Source of the DNA: Elusimicrobiaceae bacterium
Lineage (GTDB): Bacteria; Elusimicrobiota; Elusimicrobia; Elusimicrobiales; Elusimicrobiaceae
Assembly: GCA_017618215.1 (NCBI GenBank)
Contig: JAFZUQ010000008.1
Coordinates: 1 to 64,000 of the forward strand
DNA length: 64,000 nt
Direction of reading: 5' to 3'
Shown: piece by piece, positions 63,524 through 64,000 of the stretch
How the letters are laid out: each line of letters begins with the position of its first letter
Numbering within the stretch: the first letter of the stretch is position 1
The notes under the pieces: generated by a model
What the model saw: only the letters and a program-made list of their open reading frames with translations
What the model was told of the DNA's origin: nothing
The model's database searches: none
Position numbers and translations under genes: made by a program

Positions 63524-64000
63524 TTATTTGTAGGCTTTATCAACTTCTTCTTTAAACTTGGCGAAATTGCCTTGTTCGATTGCAGTGCGCACATCTTCCA
63601 TTAAGCGTGTTAAAAAGCGGATATTGTGTATAGAAAGCAGACGGTGGCTTGTAAGTTCCCCGCACCTGAACAGATGTGATAAATAGGCGCGGGAATAATG
63701 TTTACAGGTAAAGCAGTCACAACCGTCTTCAAGCGGTTTTGTATCATTACGGTAAGCAAGATTTTTTATGTTTAATTTGCCGTTACGCGTCATAACTTGG
63801 CCGTTACGGGCAACACGTGTGGGCCAAACGCAGTCAAACATATCAACACCGTGCGCGATACAATCAAGTATCTCTTGCGGTGTACCAAGCCCCATCAAAT
63901 ATCTGGGTTTTTCAGGTGGTAAATATGGTGTTGTGTGGGTTAAAGCAAAATTCATTTCTTCCCTTGTTTCACCAACAGAAAGACCGCCTATGCAAAAACC
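63524..64000 (-). CDS. tgt: Queuine/preQ1 tRNA-guanine transglycosylase, C-terminal part
   Basis: The gene enters from the right edge; 158 residues are visible. GFCIGGLSVGETREEM (64000-63953) and YLMGLGTPQEIL lead to the catalytic Asp in GVDMFDCVWPTRVARNGQVMT, and the zinc ligands CDCFTCKHY plus a His are present. It swaps guanine 34 for preQ1 in tRNAs with GUN anticodons. With queD and queE (22679-23603) the window shows three queuosine genes, at two separate places. Confidence 0.95.
   Translation of the reverse strand, partial: GFCIGGLSVGETREEMNFALTHTTPYLPPEKPRYLMGLGTPQEILDCIAHGVDMFDCVWPTRVARNGQVMTRNGKLNIKNLAYRNDTKPLEDGCDCFTCKHYSRAYLSHLFRCGELTSHRLLSIHNIRFLTRLMEDVRTAIEQGNFAKFKEEVDKAYK

Overview
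The window looks like part of the chromosome of a gut-type Elusimicrobiota (Elusimicrobiaceae-like) bacterium. This is inferred, not proven. The grounds are AT-rich DNA, a Gram-negative envelope (LptF/LptG, heptose-1-phosphate adenylyltransferase, an outer-membrane barrel), the DapL route to diaminopimelate, and several scattered single-gene type IV pilin-like proteins with a shared VTSILPLMRRWKDAL block, a gene family I associate with that phylum. No rRNA, CRISPR array, prophage or complete insertion sequence was seen. The content is mostly housekeeping, with small accessory islands.

Layout. 1-640: edge-truncated pilin, a tRNA-linked repeat, tRNA-Pro(CGG) and tRNA-Pro(GGG). 687-4867 (minus): ridA-malQ-plsY-gpsA-HU-MerR operon. 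5021-12046 (plus): hairpin leader and POT peptide transporter, CoaBC-like protein, BCCP-like/accC, rfaE2, and a serine-palmitoyltransferase-like enzyme coupled to a large GNAT protein. 12043-20337 (minus): small membrane protein, ddl, a giant coiled-coil protein, peptide-binding lipoprotein and C39-like protein behind tRNA-Pro(TGG) and tRNA-Gln(CTG). 20428-26458 (plus): putative secreted HExxH protein, DUF1189 protein, then queD-queE-folE-folP-PTPS-folK. 26455-31959 (minus except a GDSL esterase): dapL-dapF, nusB-ligA, a pilin. 32083-35899 (plus): M42 peptidase, transketolase, PPC-domain protein. 35991-42362: pilin, repeat-rich gap, smc between inverted repeats, secreted unknown. 42499-51848: PBP1A, a paralogous secreted pair around an MFS gene, lptF-lptG, glyA-mtnP. 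51964-59228 (plus): deoxyhypusine-synthase-like gene with an outer-membrane protein and a DoxX-like protein, valS, secreted PepT-like peptidase, rdgB. 59233-64000: xerD operon, second tRNA-linked repeat with a CAT-anticodon tRNA, DnaJ/CbpA, pilin, and tgt cut by the window edge.

How the genes fit together. Peptide use is prominent (POT transporter, OppA-like lipoprotein, M42, PepT-like and candidate metallopeptidase). QueD, QueE and Tgt give most of a queuosine route, and FolE is shared with a folate route in which a Glu-type PTPS paralog probably replaces dihydroneopterin aldolase. Envelope building is covered by Ddl, PBP1A, DapL/DapF, PlsY/GpsA and LptFG.

Three non-coding patterns stand out. 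First, about ten genes have a -10-like hexamer 6-7 nt before the start codon, suggesting leaderless mRNAs. Second, three pilin genes share a -35 box followed by a CG-T(n) tract in the spacer (T7, T14, T15), a candidate slippage switch. Third, two tRNA loci carry a shared ~65-bp core next to inverted and direct copies of that tRNA's own T-arm, which looks like an undescribed tRNA-associated repeat.
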